From positions 95,966 through 159,965 of the forward strand of contig NZ_SMZY01000006.1 of NCBI RefSeq assembly GCF_004358755.1: a DNA stretch of 64,000 nt, in the 5' to 3' direction. The position numbers and the translations under genes were made by a program. Each line of letters starts with the position of its first letter. Position 1 is the first letter of the stretch. Under the pieces are notes generated by a model, which saw nothing but the letters and a program-made list of their open reading frames with translations, was not told where the DNA came from and made no database searches. This DNA comes from Peribacillus frigoritolerans. Lineage in GTDB: Bacteria > Bacillota > Bacilli > Bacillales > Bacillaceae. This document shows positions 23,122 through 32,671 of this stretch, piece by piece.

Positions 23122-25740
23122 CTACACCCATAAGTCATCATTGCTGATGACTTTTTTATCTTCCTGTTTTTTCTCTTTCTCTCGGTCTACCTTTTCACTA
23201 GAAGATCCTTCAGAATCTAAGTGCTCAGAATCAGGATCTATATTTTTTTCTTCTTGCTGCAAAACTTTTACTCCATCATCTATATCTTCATGATCTTTTG
23301 TGAGATGATCTAATGGATTATTTTCAACGGCTTTGCTGTCTGTACCTTGCAAAGGACTCTCTACTGCTGCAGCGACCTCGTCTGTGAGGCATTCAGGATA
23401 CTTGGTATCTTGCATGTCTTCTTCAGCAAGGTATGATTCATATGCTGCTTTTTCTTCGTCTTCAATTTGCTGCTCCTGGAACATGGAAGCAAAACTAGCC
23501 TTCTTTTCAATTTCCATCGCGTCTTTAATTGTTCTCTTCTTAAGCTCTGGAATTGAATCTGCGTACAGGGCCGGTCCAGGTGCCTTCATGCGGATTAAGA
23601 ATGGCCGGGTCCGTTCGTTTCCAACCTGCATTCTCATATAAGCGTTAAAAGGCTCTATTTGTAGATAATCAGTTTCTTGCAGCACTTCAGATGACATGGA
23701 ACGATTCACATATTGAGCGTCATCAGGCTCCCCCAGCCGAAAAGAGACGAATGTTCCGAAGTTTCTGAATATAGCAGACGCAACTTCTCTAGGCAATTGA
23801 TCTTTGATGCCCTGCATGCCTAATATAATCGATGTTTTGTATTTCCGAAGCTCAGATGCAAAAGATTCAATTGCATCTATGCTGTGTTCCATCAGAGTTG
23901 GAGCCTCATCCACCATTACAAAATGATAAGGAAGTTTGTGACGTTCAGATACTGGTGTGTCAGCCCTGCTTTTACCGGCAAGCTCCGCATACGTCAAACA
24001 CATCGAACCGATGAGCTTCTTCTCGTCACTAGTAAGTTCGGACAAATCCAGCAGATTGATCATTCCCTGATCCATGCTCTCACGAAAGCACAGTCCGTTG
24101 GTTTTAGCACGAAGCATTTTCCCAAGCACTCCGGATAAGGTAATTTTCCGAAGCTTATTGAGTGTGGAATTCGTTTTTGCCTGCAGTTCGCGATCTTGAA
24201 GCCCTTGCAGATTTGCAAAGTACAGATAAAGGTCATTCTCGATTGCGTCATCACGATTTAGGCGTTCCAGGACATTTTCACGGTAGTCAGGATCGCTCAA
24301 AAGCTTTTGCAAATTCGGAAGACTCGCTTCGCCTAGCTTCTGCAGTACAATGCCCCCGTTTAAGAAATTATCGTCAATATTCGGACCCCAAAAATCCTTC
24401 CAGGTTCTCTTCAGTACATCCGCAACCGTTTGGGCAATTTTATCTTCAGCTGCCTGAAAATCAACATCATACACGTTAAACGGAATCTCACCTTCAGAAA
24501 ACTTAATGTATCTGACAAGATGCTGCTTATCTGGCGGAATTCTGGCAGCGATATCCTGACACAGGTCACCATGCGGATCAATGATGGTACCACCTATAGT
24601 AGTGCCCGCACCTTCAAGGTTAATTAAATCTTCAACGAGGTTATACATCGCAGTCGATTTCCCCATGCCCGACATGCCAATAAAAGCAGCATGATAACGC
24701 AAAGTAGCAAGATCATACATAACATCCATCTTTTTGCCGTGATATCGGTGTTCTCCAAGTGTTACGGATAAAGAAGGATCAAACTCCACATTCTTTAACT
24801 CCTTCGGCAGTGGCGTGGACCTCATTTTAAGCCGGTTGAGTTTAGTGCTGTGAACTCTTTCACTTGGTAGCCTCATCATAGCTGCCATCTCTTCAGACCC
24901 TAAAATCACTCGCTTTTTCATCGTCTCCATCGGATAAATGCGGTTGTTGAATTCCCAGCGAAAGAGTGGCCGAATCGTACGAAACCACCACCATTCCCGC
25001 CCCTTAAGCTGATTTAATCGTCCGCTTGAGAATGTACCGATCGAACCTTTTGCACTCTTAATCAGCTCTTTCGAATCGCGTTTGTCACGTCCAAATGCAA
25101 CAACTTTAACGCCTATCCTTGAAAGAACCCTCGTTGACTTACCCTCGATCGCTGATAAGTACAGTTCATTATCCTTCTCGAGCGTCTCATCATACTCACC
25201 CTGTTTATGAAACTGACGGACAATTCCCCTGAAGCTCTTTTCAGTGCGATAAGCAGGCTGCACAAGAAATTGCATGTGTATCTCCTGGCCTTCAGCTAAA
25301 TCATCTAAAAACTCTACAAGTTCAGCCTGAGTATCAACTACTTCGTTATGATACGTTTTAATAGGAATCGTCCAGTGGCTCTCGGTGAATAGCTTAGTAC
25401 CTGCGTGAGGACGGCTAAAATCAACGGAGTAATGATCGATATCCACAATTTCAACATCCGAATGTTCGGCATAAAACTTGGCTTTGAACGCTCTGCCAAT
25501 ATGTTCATCAGGCACCCAGACATAATACCTGATCTCCTCTTTCGTTGCAGCAATCTCCCAGCTGATCCATTCCTGCTTAACCCACCGGCGGTACCATGGT
25601 CGCGTCATAAAACTCATCATTGTCGTCCAGGCTGTCTCATCCTTGAAATACAAAATCTTCGCATCCATCGTTGTCCTTAACTCATAAACCTTACCTTCTC
25701 TCGGAATCAAAAACGGCAACAAATGAAACCTCACACTCAT
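23122..25740 (-). CDS. type IV coupling protein (VirD4/TraD-like ATPase)
   Basis: This encodes 872 residues. The ATG at 25740 is close to AAAGGGGTG; a GTG two codons later is better spaced. The N-terminal 300 residues are a beta-rich DUF8128-like part, then the ATPase: Walker A GMSGMGKSTAMYN (about 355), GTIIDPHGDLCQDIA, and Walker B YHFVMVDEAPTL (about 605). The C-terminal 120 residues are acidic and low-complexity. This type links the DNA-protein complex to the channel. It is the first large gene of the operon and overlaps nothing upstream. Confidence 0.88.
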   Translation of the reverse strand: MSVRFHLLPFLIPREGKVYELRTTMDAKILYFKDETAWTTMMSFMTRPWYRRWVKQEWISWEIAATKEEIRYYVWVPDEHIGRAFKAKFYAEHSDVEIVDIDHYSVDFSRPHAGTKLFTESHWTIPIKTYHNEVVDTQAELVEFLDDLAEGQEIHMQFLVQPAYRTEKSFRGIVRQFHKQGEYDETLEKDNELYLSAIEGKSTRVLSRIGVKVVAFGRDKRDSKELIKSAKGSIGTFSSGRLNQLKGREWWWFRTIRPLFRWEFNNRIYPMETMKKRVILGSEEMAAMMRLPSERVHSTKLNRLKMRSTPLPKELKNVEFDPSLSVTLGEHRYHGKKMDVMYDLATLRYHAAFIGMSGMGKSTAMYNLVEDLINLEGAGTTIGGTIIDPHGDLCQDIAARIPPDKQHLVRYIKFSEGEIPFNVYDVDFQAAEDKIAQTVADVLKRTWKDFWGPNIDDNFLNGGIVLQKLGEASLPNLQKLLSDPDYRENVLERLNRDDAIENDLYLYFANLQGLQDRELQAKTNSTLNKLRKITLSGVLGKMLRAKTNGLCFRESMDQGMINLLDLSELTSDEKKLIGSMCLTYAELAGKSRADTPVSERHKLPYHFVMVDEAPTLMEHSIDAIESFASELRKYKTSIILGMQGIKDQLPREVASAIFRNFGTFVSFRLGEPDDAQYVNRSMSSEVLQETDYLQIEPFNAYMRMQVGNERTRPFLIRMKAPGPALYADSIPELKKRTIKDAMEIEKKASFASMFQEQQIEDEEKAAYESYLAEEDMQDTKYPECLTDEVAAAVESPLQGTDSKAVENNPLDHLTKDHEDIDDGVKVLQQEEKNIDPDSEHLDSEGSSSEKVDREKEKKQEDKKVISNDDLWV

Positions 25741-25774
25741 TCACCCCTTTAAAACCAACCTCAAAGTTTCTCAA

Positions 25775-25861
25775 TTAAACCAACAATTTCTCACTTGCAT
25801 CCATCTCAACAAACTCACCCAAAACAATCCCACTGATCATAAACCCTATAAACCACTCCAT
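25775..25861 (-). CDS. possible 28-residue peptide upstream of the coupling protein
   Basis: An ATG at 25861 with GGATAAGG just upstream opens a frame reading MEWFIGFMISGIVLGEFVEM, then DASEKLLV, ending 34 bases before the coupling-protein start. One weak membrane segment is possible. It could be a leader peptide. It lies in strongly skewed sequence where spurious frames are likely, so confidence is low. Confidence 0.3.
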   Translation of the reverse strand: MEWFIGFMISGIVLGEFVEMDASEKLLV

Positions 25862-25879
25862 CCTTATCCTGCTGCACCT

Positions 25880-26090
25880 GAACTTTCTGCACTTGAACTT
25901 AATCTTTTACTCTCTTGAACTACCTCCCTTGAACTACTCTCACTCACTCTCTTACTCACTTACTACACACACTACACTCTCACTCACTCTCTCTCCTCCT
26001 CCTAACTACTACACTACTTACTCTAACTCTTACTCTCTCTCTCCTAACTACTCACCACCACCACCCACCTTACACTTACACACTATATCT
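25880..26090. repeat. strand-asymmetric low-complexity tract (C/T/A on plus, almost no G)
   Basis: About 200 bases on the plus strand contain almost no G and are built from short units such as ACTCACTCTC, CTACTCAC and CACCACCACC. The minus strand is thus G/A/T with hardly any C. It lies between the inverted repeat at 26124-26180 and the coupling-protein gene. The open frame on the plus strand across it is a composition artefact. Confidence 0.9.
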
Positions 26091-26092
26091 AT

Positions 26093-26180
26093 CTTAGATG
26101 GGTAAGTGGATTAGATATCTAAGGTCCTGCTAAATGGTCACGGAATAACTCTCCATCATGCCGTGACCATTTAGCAGGAC
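26093..26180. other. nested inverted repeats, oriT candidate
   Basis: A perfect 20-base inverted repeat, GTCCTGCTAAATGGTCACGG (26124-26143) and its complement (26161-26180), has a 17-base loop. It directly abuts a second, smaller inverted repeat CTTAGAT (26093-26099) / ATCTAAG (26117-26123). There is no T run, so a terminator is unlikely. The place, upstream of the coupling and DNA-processing genes and next to the skewed tract, is where a transfer origin is expected. The nick site cannot be assigned. Confidence 0.55.
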
Positions 26181-26676
26181 TGCACTTGACTTTAGGTACA
26201 TCACCAGTTGTATTAGATGTTGCATATACAGATAACAGCTTTTACTACAGCAATTACAAGAGTTATTACTAGTTAACGCTACCATCTTGGTAAATATATG
26301 GAAAGAGGCTTTCTTCCTGTTTAGAGAGCAAATGTTCTTATTTTCATGTAAACGCTATGAAATTTCTCCCATTTTTTCACTCAACGGATTTCAGCATTTA
26401 AAGTATTTCTTAGCAAAGTAATTTACTTACTCCAATTGATCCTCCATATTAAGGCAATATATCTTCTGCACAACTTTGTTCCCTACCTAACAAAAACAAT
26501 GAATTATATAACATCCAAAATAATAAATCATGTTCACATGTTCTTTAAGAATCAATTTGTAATTACTATAATCTGGAACATCCCTGGAAATAGCTAGATA
26601 CTTACATAAACAGTAAATAGCGAAACTAAGCAACAGGAGAATATAGATATGTATTGGCAGACTGGCTTATTATTAT
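26181..26676. other. non-coding spacer
   Basis: No open frame with a ribosome site, no strong hairpin and no repeat was seen in these 496 AT-rich bases between the oriT candidate and the primase stop. Confidence 0.6.
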
Positions 26677-28236
26677 TCAACTGGTATTCTTGATTGTTGG
26701 AATTGGTCCAGAATCATTAAATATGTCTATCTCTTCCTGCGAGGAAAACGGCATGTCGAACATACTGATAACTAGCTGGATCTCTCTTCTAAGTGTGAAT
26801 GTATTACTGACCGGTGATACATGATTCGATTGATTCAGGTTTAATTGCTTTTTGCGCATATGCAGCAATCCTTTAAACAGCATGCTCCTGCTGCTGAGTT
26901 TCGTAACAGCCGCACGGCCGCGGCCAACGGTTCGCTTAATAAGCTTGCTGGATCGGTTTAACACCTCTTTTAAAGAGGAAACTGCCATTCCGAAGGTTTC
27001 TGCAAGCATAACTAATGAGCCCTCTAAAAAAGGGTTTTCTGGGCTTCTATTCATTTCTATGTATCTTAAAATATCTTCTTCCCATTCGTCATAATGGGAA
27101 CGCTCTCTTTCTTCACGTTCCTTTTTGAATTTATACCAGCCCTCTCTTCCTTGAAACCTGGCACTTCCATCAGTCCATAACTCAAGCAATCCTTCTACAT
27201 AGGAACGCTTGACGCCCTTGTATTTTCCTGAGTAGGCGCTTTTTAACGTTTTTTCGAATTCAGCTTTGCTTAACGGATGGTCTAAATAGCTGTTGAATTG
27301 ATCGAGTTCATCATATGCTTCTTCATATGGGCGCTCACTTGCGTAATTGGCAAGTGCAAGAGTCATTAAAGCATTGTTGCGGCTCGCGCTGTTATGTCCT
27401 GTTTTAATATAAGTAGCCTGGATTAAAGCTTTGTACCAGTCTGATGAACAAAGGTTCATTGACGAAGGATTGCTGTTATAGACAACACGAAGAAACTTCT
27501 TTTTTTCTTGTTCCTCAAAATTCTTTGACCAAGAAAGAAGCAGGCTTGTGTTAGCTGATTCTTCATAGAAATCTAGTATGTTGTCTTCTTTAGGAATCCG
27601 ATAAAAGCCAAAGGGAACACAGTTCATATCTATCGGAACATACTTGCATAAGGCTTTGCGGATGTTATCAGATAGGCGTTCTGCTATTCTTAAAGATTTA
27701 TAGTCTTCTCGGTTATGTACATAAAAAGGAGTTTCTAAAACAAAAAAACACTGATATCCTCTAGGGGTCTCAAGTAATAGGTTAGGTCTCGGCAATTTTA
27801 ATTCCTCGCAGCCTAAATATAATCCGTAGAGATCCACCTCTTTTGTATCAATATCAAAACCAATCACATTAATTTGCTTTAAGTTTTCGCGCTTATGACC
27901 TTTGATGATTCGTTTTTTAAAATCATAATAAGTGCCGCCGCGATACGTGTTTGGTGTCCAGTGAGATAATTGATTGTACTTCTCCCCTAACGTTTCATAC
28001 GAAGTGACGACAAAACCTTTGCCTTCCGTAAGATCCTCTTTTGTTGGAGACACAAATACCGCACCTTTACGGTACGGATTCTTTTTTTCTGTTTTCTGGT
28101 AAGCTGTTAATCTATCTAATGGGGCACGGGAACCTTTCGTCTTATAGAGCAGAAGGCTGTTATGGGTCATAAATTGCATGATCTCAGCTGGTGAAACCAC
28201 GCTCTTTGTCATTCTATTAACTTCACGCTCTCCCAT
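26677..28236 (-). CDS. plasmid primase (AEP-like with PriCT domain)
   Basis: This encodes 519 residues from the ATG at 28236, with AAAGGGTG 8 bases upstream; a longer frame to 28332 lacks a ribosome site and enters the iteron region. The primase core shows VIGFDIDTKEVDL (acidic metal pair), RGYQCFFVLETP and the FYRIPKED basic motif. The PriCT-1-like region has SRNNALMTLALANYA and LKSAYSGKYKGVKRSY. It would prime replication after initiation at the adjacent iterons. It is divergent from the Rep-like gene across the origin. Confidence 0.82.
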   Translation of the reverse strand: MGEREVNRMTKSVVSPAEIMQFMTHNSLLLYKTKGSRAPLDRLTAYQKTEKKNPYRKGAVFVSPTKEDLTEGKGFVVTSYETLGEKYNQLSHWTPNTYRGGTYYDFKKRIIKGHKRENLKQINVIGFDIDTKEVDLYGLYLGCEELKLPRPNLLLETPRGYQCFFVLETPFYVHNREDYKSLRIAERLSDNIRKALCKYVPIDMNCVPFGFYRIPKEDNILDFYEESANTSLLLSWSKNFEEQEKKKFLRVVYNSNPSSMNLCSSDWYKALIQATYIKTGHNSASRNNALMTLALANYASERPYEEAYDELDQFNSYLDHPLSKAEFEKTLKSAYSGKYKGVKRSYVEGLLELWTDGSARFQGREGWYKFKKEREERERSHYDEWEEDILRYIEMNRSPENPFLEGSLVMLAETFGMAVSSLKEVLNRSSKLIKRTVGRGRAAVTKLSSRSMLFKGLLHMRKKQLNLNQSNHVSPVSNTFTLRREIQLVISMFDMPFSSQEEIDIFNDSGPIPTIKNTS

Positions 28237-28324
28237 GTCTAACACCCTTTCAAAACTCTCAAATTTATTGGAATATTTTGCTGTAATAAGTATATCGAAA
28301 TCGAATTTTGCCAAAGTGCGCTCT

Positions 28325-29265
28325 CTAAGCAAAATGCACCAAAATAAAAAACACCCCTGGAGCTTAGAGCCCCAAGGGATTGAAAAAAAGTTCTTTTTTT
28401 TTTGTTATGCAGGTTTCGCTCAACTTTTGCACCAATTTCACATCAAATGCACCAATTATATAGATATTAACTTTAAAGAGAATTGATATAAAAGCTTACT
28501 CTATCAATCGACTAGTAGAATTTCGAGTATGAAAATTCTATACAAGTTCCGCTCAAATTACACAGAAGGTGGTGCATTTATTCTATACAGGTTCCGCCTA
28601 AAATCCTTAAAAGACGCCACTATTTTCGCCATCTTAAATCGTATTTTCTCAGGTTTTAAAGAAAAAGACTGATTTTTAGGGTTATTTTTGCTACACAGGT
28701 TCCGCTCAAAATGAGTAAACAGCTTATATTTTGGTGCATAATACACGAATTTTTGTACACAGGTTCCGCTCAAATCTTCAGTTGGATCATTTCTATATAC
28801 GAATTGACAAAATCTCATTGGAGCTATTGGGCAGTAATTACCTGTTAAACGCACTAAAAAGGCTATTGGTGCATTTTCTGAATGTATACAACATGTATTC
28901 TTTTGAGTCCTCACTATTTATCCAATATTTCTTTAGGTGTATTTTGCACAATGGCGGAACCTGTATAGGAACTGGTGCATTTCTCTTACGAATTCCATTG
29001 AGAAGCATTATGTGTTTCTACAAAACTACTATACATGGTAATAACTGTTCCAAAATAAAAAGGATTGGTGCATTTCTTGCCTCGCTTTTCGGAACCTGTA
29101 TGGTATTTGGTGCATTTTATATACAAAAAGAATTTTTTACTTGTTATAATACTAGTCAAGTGGTGCATTTTCCTTAGAGCGGTCGGGTTATACTGATTAG
29201 ACCCGTTTTTTATTATCTATTAAAGATAGGATGTATACATAAAAACTTAACTGGTGCATTTTAAA
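28325..29265. other. iteron-type replication origin, two motif classes
   Basis: Motif 1 (consensus TACACAGGTTCCGCTCAAAT): forward at 28408, 28539, 28584, 28692, 28756; reverse at 28953 and 29090. Motif 2 (GGTGCATTTT): reverse at 28331, 28426, 28446; forward at 28571, 28733, 28868, 28974, 29067, 29109, 29162 and 29253. The last copy ends 57 bases before the Rep-like start, so the initiator probably represses itself. The block lies between primase and Rep and contains no credible gene; open frames across it are shadows. Confidence 0.85.
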
Positions 29266-29319
29266 GTGGTTGTTCATACTTTTGGTCTTACACATTTAAG
29301 AGAAAGGATGGTTCTTTTA

Positions 29320-31164
29320 ATGAATTATGATGACATATCGGACCGTTTAATCCTGAACTATGGATTATTAAAAATTGTTATATTCGAAGAATCAAAGTAC
29401 TTATTTGAAGATCGGCCGTATATTTTGGAAGATTGGAAAATGGAAGCCTATAAAATGAGTGATGAAGAATTAAGGCGGCAAGCTCCTTGCGAAAAGATGA
29501 GACACAGTTTCCGAGCACTCTTCTTCTTATTTACTCAAACATTGTATTCTGAAAAACACATAACAAAAAAGATGATTAAAGATGCGGTGGCTAAATATAA
29601 AGATACAATTAAAATACTTTTAGCCGGCCATTTCATAAATGAATATCCTAATGACGAAATAAAACGCAGTGTGAACGAAGAAAAAATTGATGAAGCGTTA
29701 AACCGTGATTATATATATGGAAGCATGGATATGGACTATCATTTAATGAGAGACATCGTTACCAAGAAAAAAGAGTTTAAAGAAAGTGAGACGGGTCACT
29801 TGGCAACTGAGATTATAGACAACCGCGGAAAAGTGAAAGGGCTGGCAGAACTCAGACCCTATGAATCACATATTACTGAAGTAACCTCAGATCAGCAGGC
29901 CATGTGGCTTGAAATGATTGGATCAACGATAAACTCATTAGATGAAATGACGGCCGACCTTTTTGACCTTATTACATATTTATGGATGGTTACACCAAAA
30001 AGCAATGACGGTTACATTGAGTTTCACAGCAATGATGCCCTGCGACTAAGGAACTTAAAGAAACGGACCTCTAACGGAAGAGAAATAGACTTTCGCGAAG
30101 AAGATCGCTTCAACATAATGAAGCGAGTGGCCGCGCTTTCAAGTATTTGGATTTCTCTTGGGGATCAAAAAGTAAAAGTTTTAAATACTCAGGAAATGAA
30201 GGAAAACGAACTCTATAACTTTAAAGATTTCCAAAGAATGTTTGAAGTCGGAAAAATCAGAGTAGCCTATGACAAAAAATCTGGCGAAGCTAAAGGAATC
30301 TATGCGGTTCAAGTTAAACCTACTTCTATTCTTACCCCTTACCTGGTTGGGCCCAACCGATCTATCGGATTACTGGACCTTAAAGTATTTCAATACAGCC
30401 ATTATACGCAGAGGGAACAAAAGCGATTAACAAGGTATTTGAACCTGCAGTGGAAAATCCGAACAATTAAACGTTCGCTGCAGCAGCCATTTAAAGTGGC
30501 TACATTGCTTAAAGTTATGGATATTTCGTCCCGTTATAATGGTGTGCAAGTAAGGGATAAATTTGAAACGGTATTAGATGAACTTCAAAAAGATGATGTT
30601 ATAAAAAGCTGGGGGTACACTGAAGAAATTCAGGAAGAGAAAGTTGGCAAAAAGGGATGGCTTAAAAACTATTGGACCAAGTTTAGCGTGCTGCTTTTGC
30701 CGACTGACATCGTGATACAAGAAAACCAAAAAAATCTTTTGGCTGATACTAGCTATACTATAGAGGAAAAAATTATGAATAGCATGTATCAAATGAATCA
30801 GGAAAATGCGACAGCTCGTTCAGCTGAACTTTCATTTTCTCACTTCACAGAACTTGCACAGAATGAAACGGCAGCTGCTGAAGACATTGAATTTTCACCG
30901 AACAAATCAGATCGCGAACCTATTCAGCAAGCATTTAAGTTCAATGATGATAATCTCGATAAGGAAAAAGAAATTACCCTTTCCCCAGAGGCAATGAAAG
31001 AAATGATAGATACCCTGAATGTGAGTATTCGTCAGACTGCCACGGATATAGGCATCTCGCACTCCACCCTCTCTCGTTATATCAGGAAAGAGAACAAGCG
31101 ACAGAATAAAAACAATGACCAGAAAATGCTTAATTGGCTAAAAGAAAAAGGAAAAAGGACATAA
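29320..31164 (+). CDS. putative replication initiator protein
   Basis: This encodes 614 residues. The ATG at 29320 has AGAAAGGATGG about 9 bases upstream; the ATG at 29308 is too close to that site. No known Rep signature is recognised, but the protein directly follows the iterons, is divergent from a primase, and ends with a helix-turn-helix (RQTATDIGISHSTLSRYIRK, about 567-586). The middle (about 230-470) looks like paired winged helices (FHSNDALRLRNLKKRTSNG, then RYLNLQWKIRTIKRSL). It is proposed as the iteron-binding initiator. No Rep_3, RepS or RepB motif was seen, so it may be an undescribed family. Confidence 0.68.
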   Translation: MNYDDISDRLILNYGLLKIVIFEESKYLFEDRPYILEDWKMEAYKMSDEELRRQAPCEKMRHSFRALFFLFTQTLYSEKHITKKMIKDAVAKYKDTIKILLAGHFINEYPNDEIKRSVNEEKIDEALNRDYIYGSMDMDYHLMRDIVTKKKEFKESETGHLATEIIDNRGKVKGLAELRPYESHITEVTSDQQAMWLEMIGSTINSLDEMTADLFDLITYLWMVTPKSNDGYIEFHSNDALRLRNLKKRTSNGREIDFREEDRFNIMKRVAALSSIWISLGDQKVKVLNTQEMKENELYNFKDFQRMFEVGKIRVAYDKKSGEAKGIYAVQVKPTSILTPYLVGPNRSIGLLDLKVFQYSHYTQREQKRLTRYLNLQWKIRTIKRSLQQPFKVATLLKVMDISSRYNGVQVRDKFETVLDELQKDDVIKSWGYTEEIQEEKVGKKGWLKNYWTKFSVLLLPTDIVIQENQKNLLADTSYTIEEKIMNSMYQMNQENATARSAELSFSHFTELAQNETAAAEDIEFSPNKSDREPIQQAFKFNDDNLDKEKEITLSPEAMKEMIDTLNVSIRQTATDIGISHSTLSRYIRKENKRQNKNNDQKMLNWLKEKGKRT

Positions 31165-31171
31165 TCTAAAC

Positions 31172-31297
31172 GAGACTATTAAGCATCTTGAACATATTGG
31201 TGTACCTCTTGTAAAGAAAAAAGAGATTAGTGAATTTGGAAAGTTTATTTGGATTAAAGATCCTGAAGTTCGACTGGTCGAGCTCTGGGAGAAATAG
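31172..31297 (+). pseudogene. VOC/glyoxalase-family C-terminal fragment
   Basis: A 41-residue frame without start reads ETIKHLEHIGVPLVKKKEIS, then EFGKFIWIKDPEVRLVELWEK. The ending DPEGNxxELWE is the classic last strand of glyoxalase/bleomycin-resistance proteins. Only this end remains, directly after the Rep-like gene. It marks a recombination junction at the edge of the replication block. Confidence 0.7.
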
Positions 31298-31437
31298 CAG
31301 GTTGATAATGGTCATACCTATATTTCATATCAATTCTTCTTCAGCTAACAAAGCAGGATAGTTCAAGAAGAAAATAAATATTAATCAAGAGGATAGTATC
31401 CTTATGATAAAAATTTATTAAGGGAAAGGCGAACTGA

Positions 31438-32430
31438 ATGGAAATTAATAATCGGATTACTGCTATATTGAATGATAACTATGGAATTGAAGCAACTTCA
31501 ATAGAACAACGTCCAGGCGGCTGGTCGGCTTTAGCATTTTTCGTGGAAGATAAATGTAAAAAGTATTTTTTAAAAGTATATAACAAAAGAAAGCCGTCCA
31601 TTGTTCCGTGGATTGATGCAATTGATAGATATACTCCCTTAGTAAAGTGGTTGTATCACCATACTGATTTAAAAAACAATCTCGTCAATCCAATCTTTAC
31701 GAAATTAAAAAGTAATAAATGCGAAGACGAACAGTACGTGTATTTGCTTTCAGAATATATTGAGGGAACTACAATTGCAGACAAACAGCTAAGTCAAAAT
31801 CAAGTAAACGAACTGGCTAAGATTCTTGGAATACTTCATAAGAACACTTCAAACATCCCTAATGAATTAAAACAGCAACAAGTAAACGAAAGTTTTAACA
31901 TAGATTTCTGCGAATACTTATCATCTTTTATTAATAACGATTTGGATAATAGAGATGATAACGTTTTAGAAATTGTGAAGCCTTATAAAAGCACTTTATT
32001 AGAAAAGATTAACAGGATGAGGTATTTATCAAATACTTTGAAAAGCAAACCATACCAGTTTGTTTTGTCCCACGCAGATGCTCATAATTGGAATGTTATG
32101 CAAGGGAAATACCTTATGCTTATTGACTGGGAATGTCTAAAACTTGCTCCACAAGAACAAGACCTGATTTTAATCATTACAGAGCCATATGCTGGACAAT
32201 TCTTAAATGAATACAGGAAATATATGAAGTATGAGTCTCCAGATTTTGATGCCTTTGAATTTTATTACTTAAAGAGGAAACTTGAAGATATTTGGGAGTG
32301 GATTAAGAACTTACGTTTTGAAGGTCTTGTAAAATCAGAAGAAGTAACACTCGAAATTCTAAAGTTGAACCTTGATGCCTGTACAAGAACTGAGAGCTTT
32401 CGGTCAGAAATTCAAAAAGTCGTTAATTAA
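31438..32430 (+). CDS. APH-fold phosphotransferase 1
   Basis: This encodes 330 residues. The kinase core motifs of the aminoglycoside phosphotransferase superfamily are present: hinge LLSEYIEGTTI, catalytic loop VLSHADAHNWNVM (Brenner motif HxDxxxxN) and metal-binding LIDWECLKL. The long spectinomycin/APH(9)-like layout, with C-terminal helices (EFYYLKRKLEDIWEWIKNL), fits. Substrate is unknown: it could be an aminocyclitol antibiotic, a macrolide or a small metabolite. Start ATG has AAAGG upstream. It is a single-gene unit followed by a dispersed repeat that acts as its terminator. Confidence 0.85.
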   Translation: MEINNRITAILNDNYGIEATSIEQRPGGWSALAFFVEDKCKKYFLKVYNKRKPSIVPWIDAIDRYTPLVKWLYHHTDLKNNLVNPIFTKLKSNKCEDEQYVYLLSEYIEGTTIADKQLSQNQVNELAKILGILHKNTSNIPNELKQQQVNESFNIDFCEYLSSFINNDLDNRDDNVLEIVKPYKSTLLEKINRMRYLSNTLKSKPYQFVLSHADAHNWNVMQGKYLMLIDWECLKLAPQEQDLILIITEPYAGQFLNEYRKYMKYESPDFDAFEFYYLKRKLEDIWEWIKNLRFEGLVKSEEVTLEILKLNLDACTRTESFRSEIQKVVN

Positions 32431-32516
32431 AAGGTAAACATAGATATTCTTATTTAACTAACGGAGTACGTTAGTTAAATAAGAATTAAGTGATTTTATG
32501 AGTGAGGTTAGATTTT

Positions 32517-32570
32517 AGTTATTCCATTAAGGGCGCTATTCTTTAACAAAGATATGCGCTCTTTTTATTT
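32517..32570 (+). repeat. terminator-like dispersed repeat, plus-strand copy
   Basis: Reads AGTTATTCCATTAAGGGCGC, then TATTCTTTAACAAAGATATGCGCTCTTTTTA. The stem GCGC/GCGC with a T run lies 87 bases 3' of the plus-strand kinase gene. Its orientation matches its gene, as in the minus-strand copies at 1.5-5.3 kb. Confidence 0.85.
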
Positions 32571-32671
32571 ATAGGGCCATATTGGGAATAAGAAAATGCC
32601 GAGAGACCGGAATTAATATCTCTTTCCTTTTAAAGAATTAATTAAAATAAATAAAGTAATCATTCATTAAC

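Noticed and set aside
25893..26105. 70-residue open frame in the skewed tract
   Set aside because: A product of Ser/Thr/Leu/Tyr/Pro only reflects the G-free low-complexity DNA; no start signal.
28731..29177. Open frames of 100-148 residues across the iterons
   Set aside because: They run through the repeated origin motifs in both strands, have no ribosome site and no protein features.
28325..29265. CRISPR array
   Set aside because: Repeat units are irregularly spaced, in both orientations, of two kinds, and there are no cas genes; iterons fit better.
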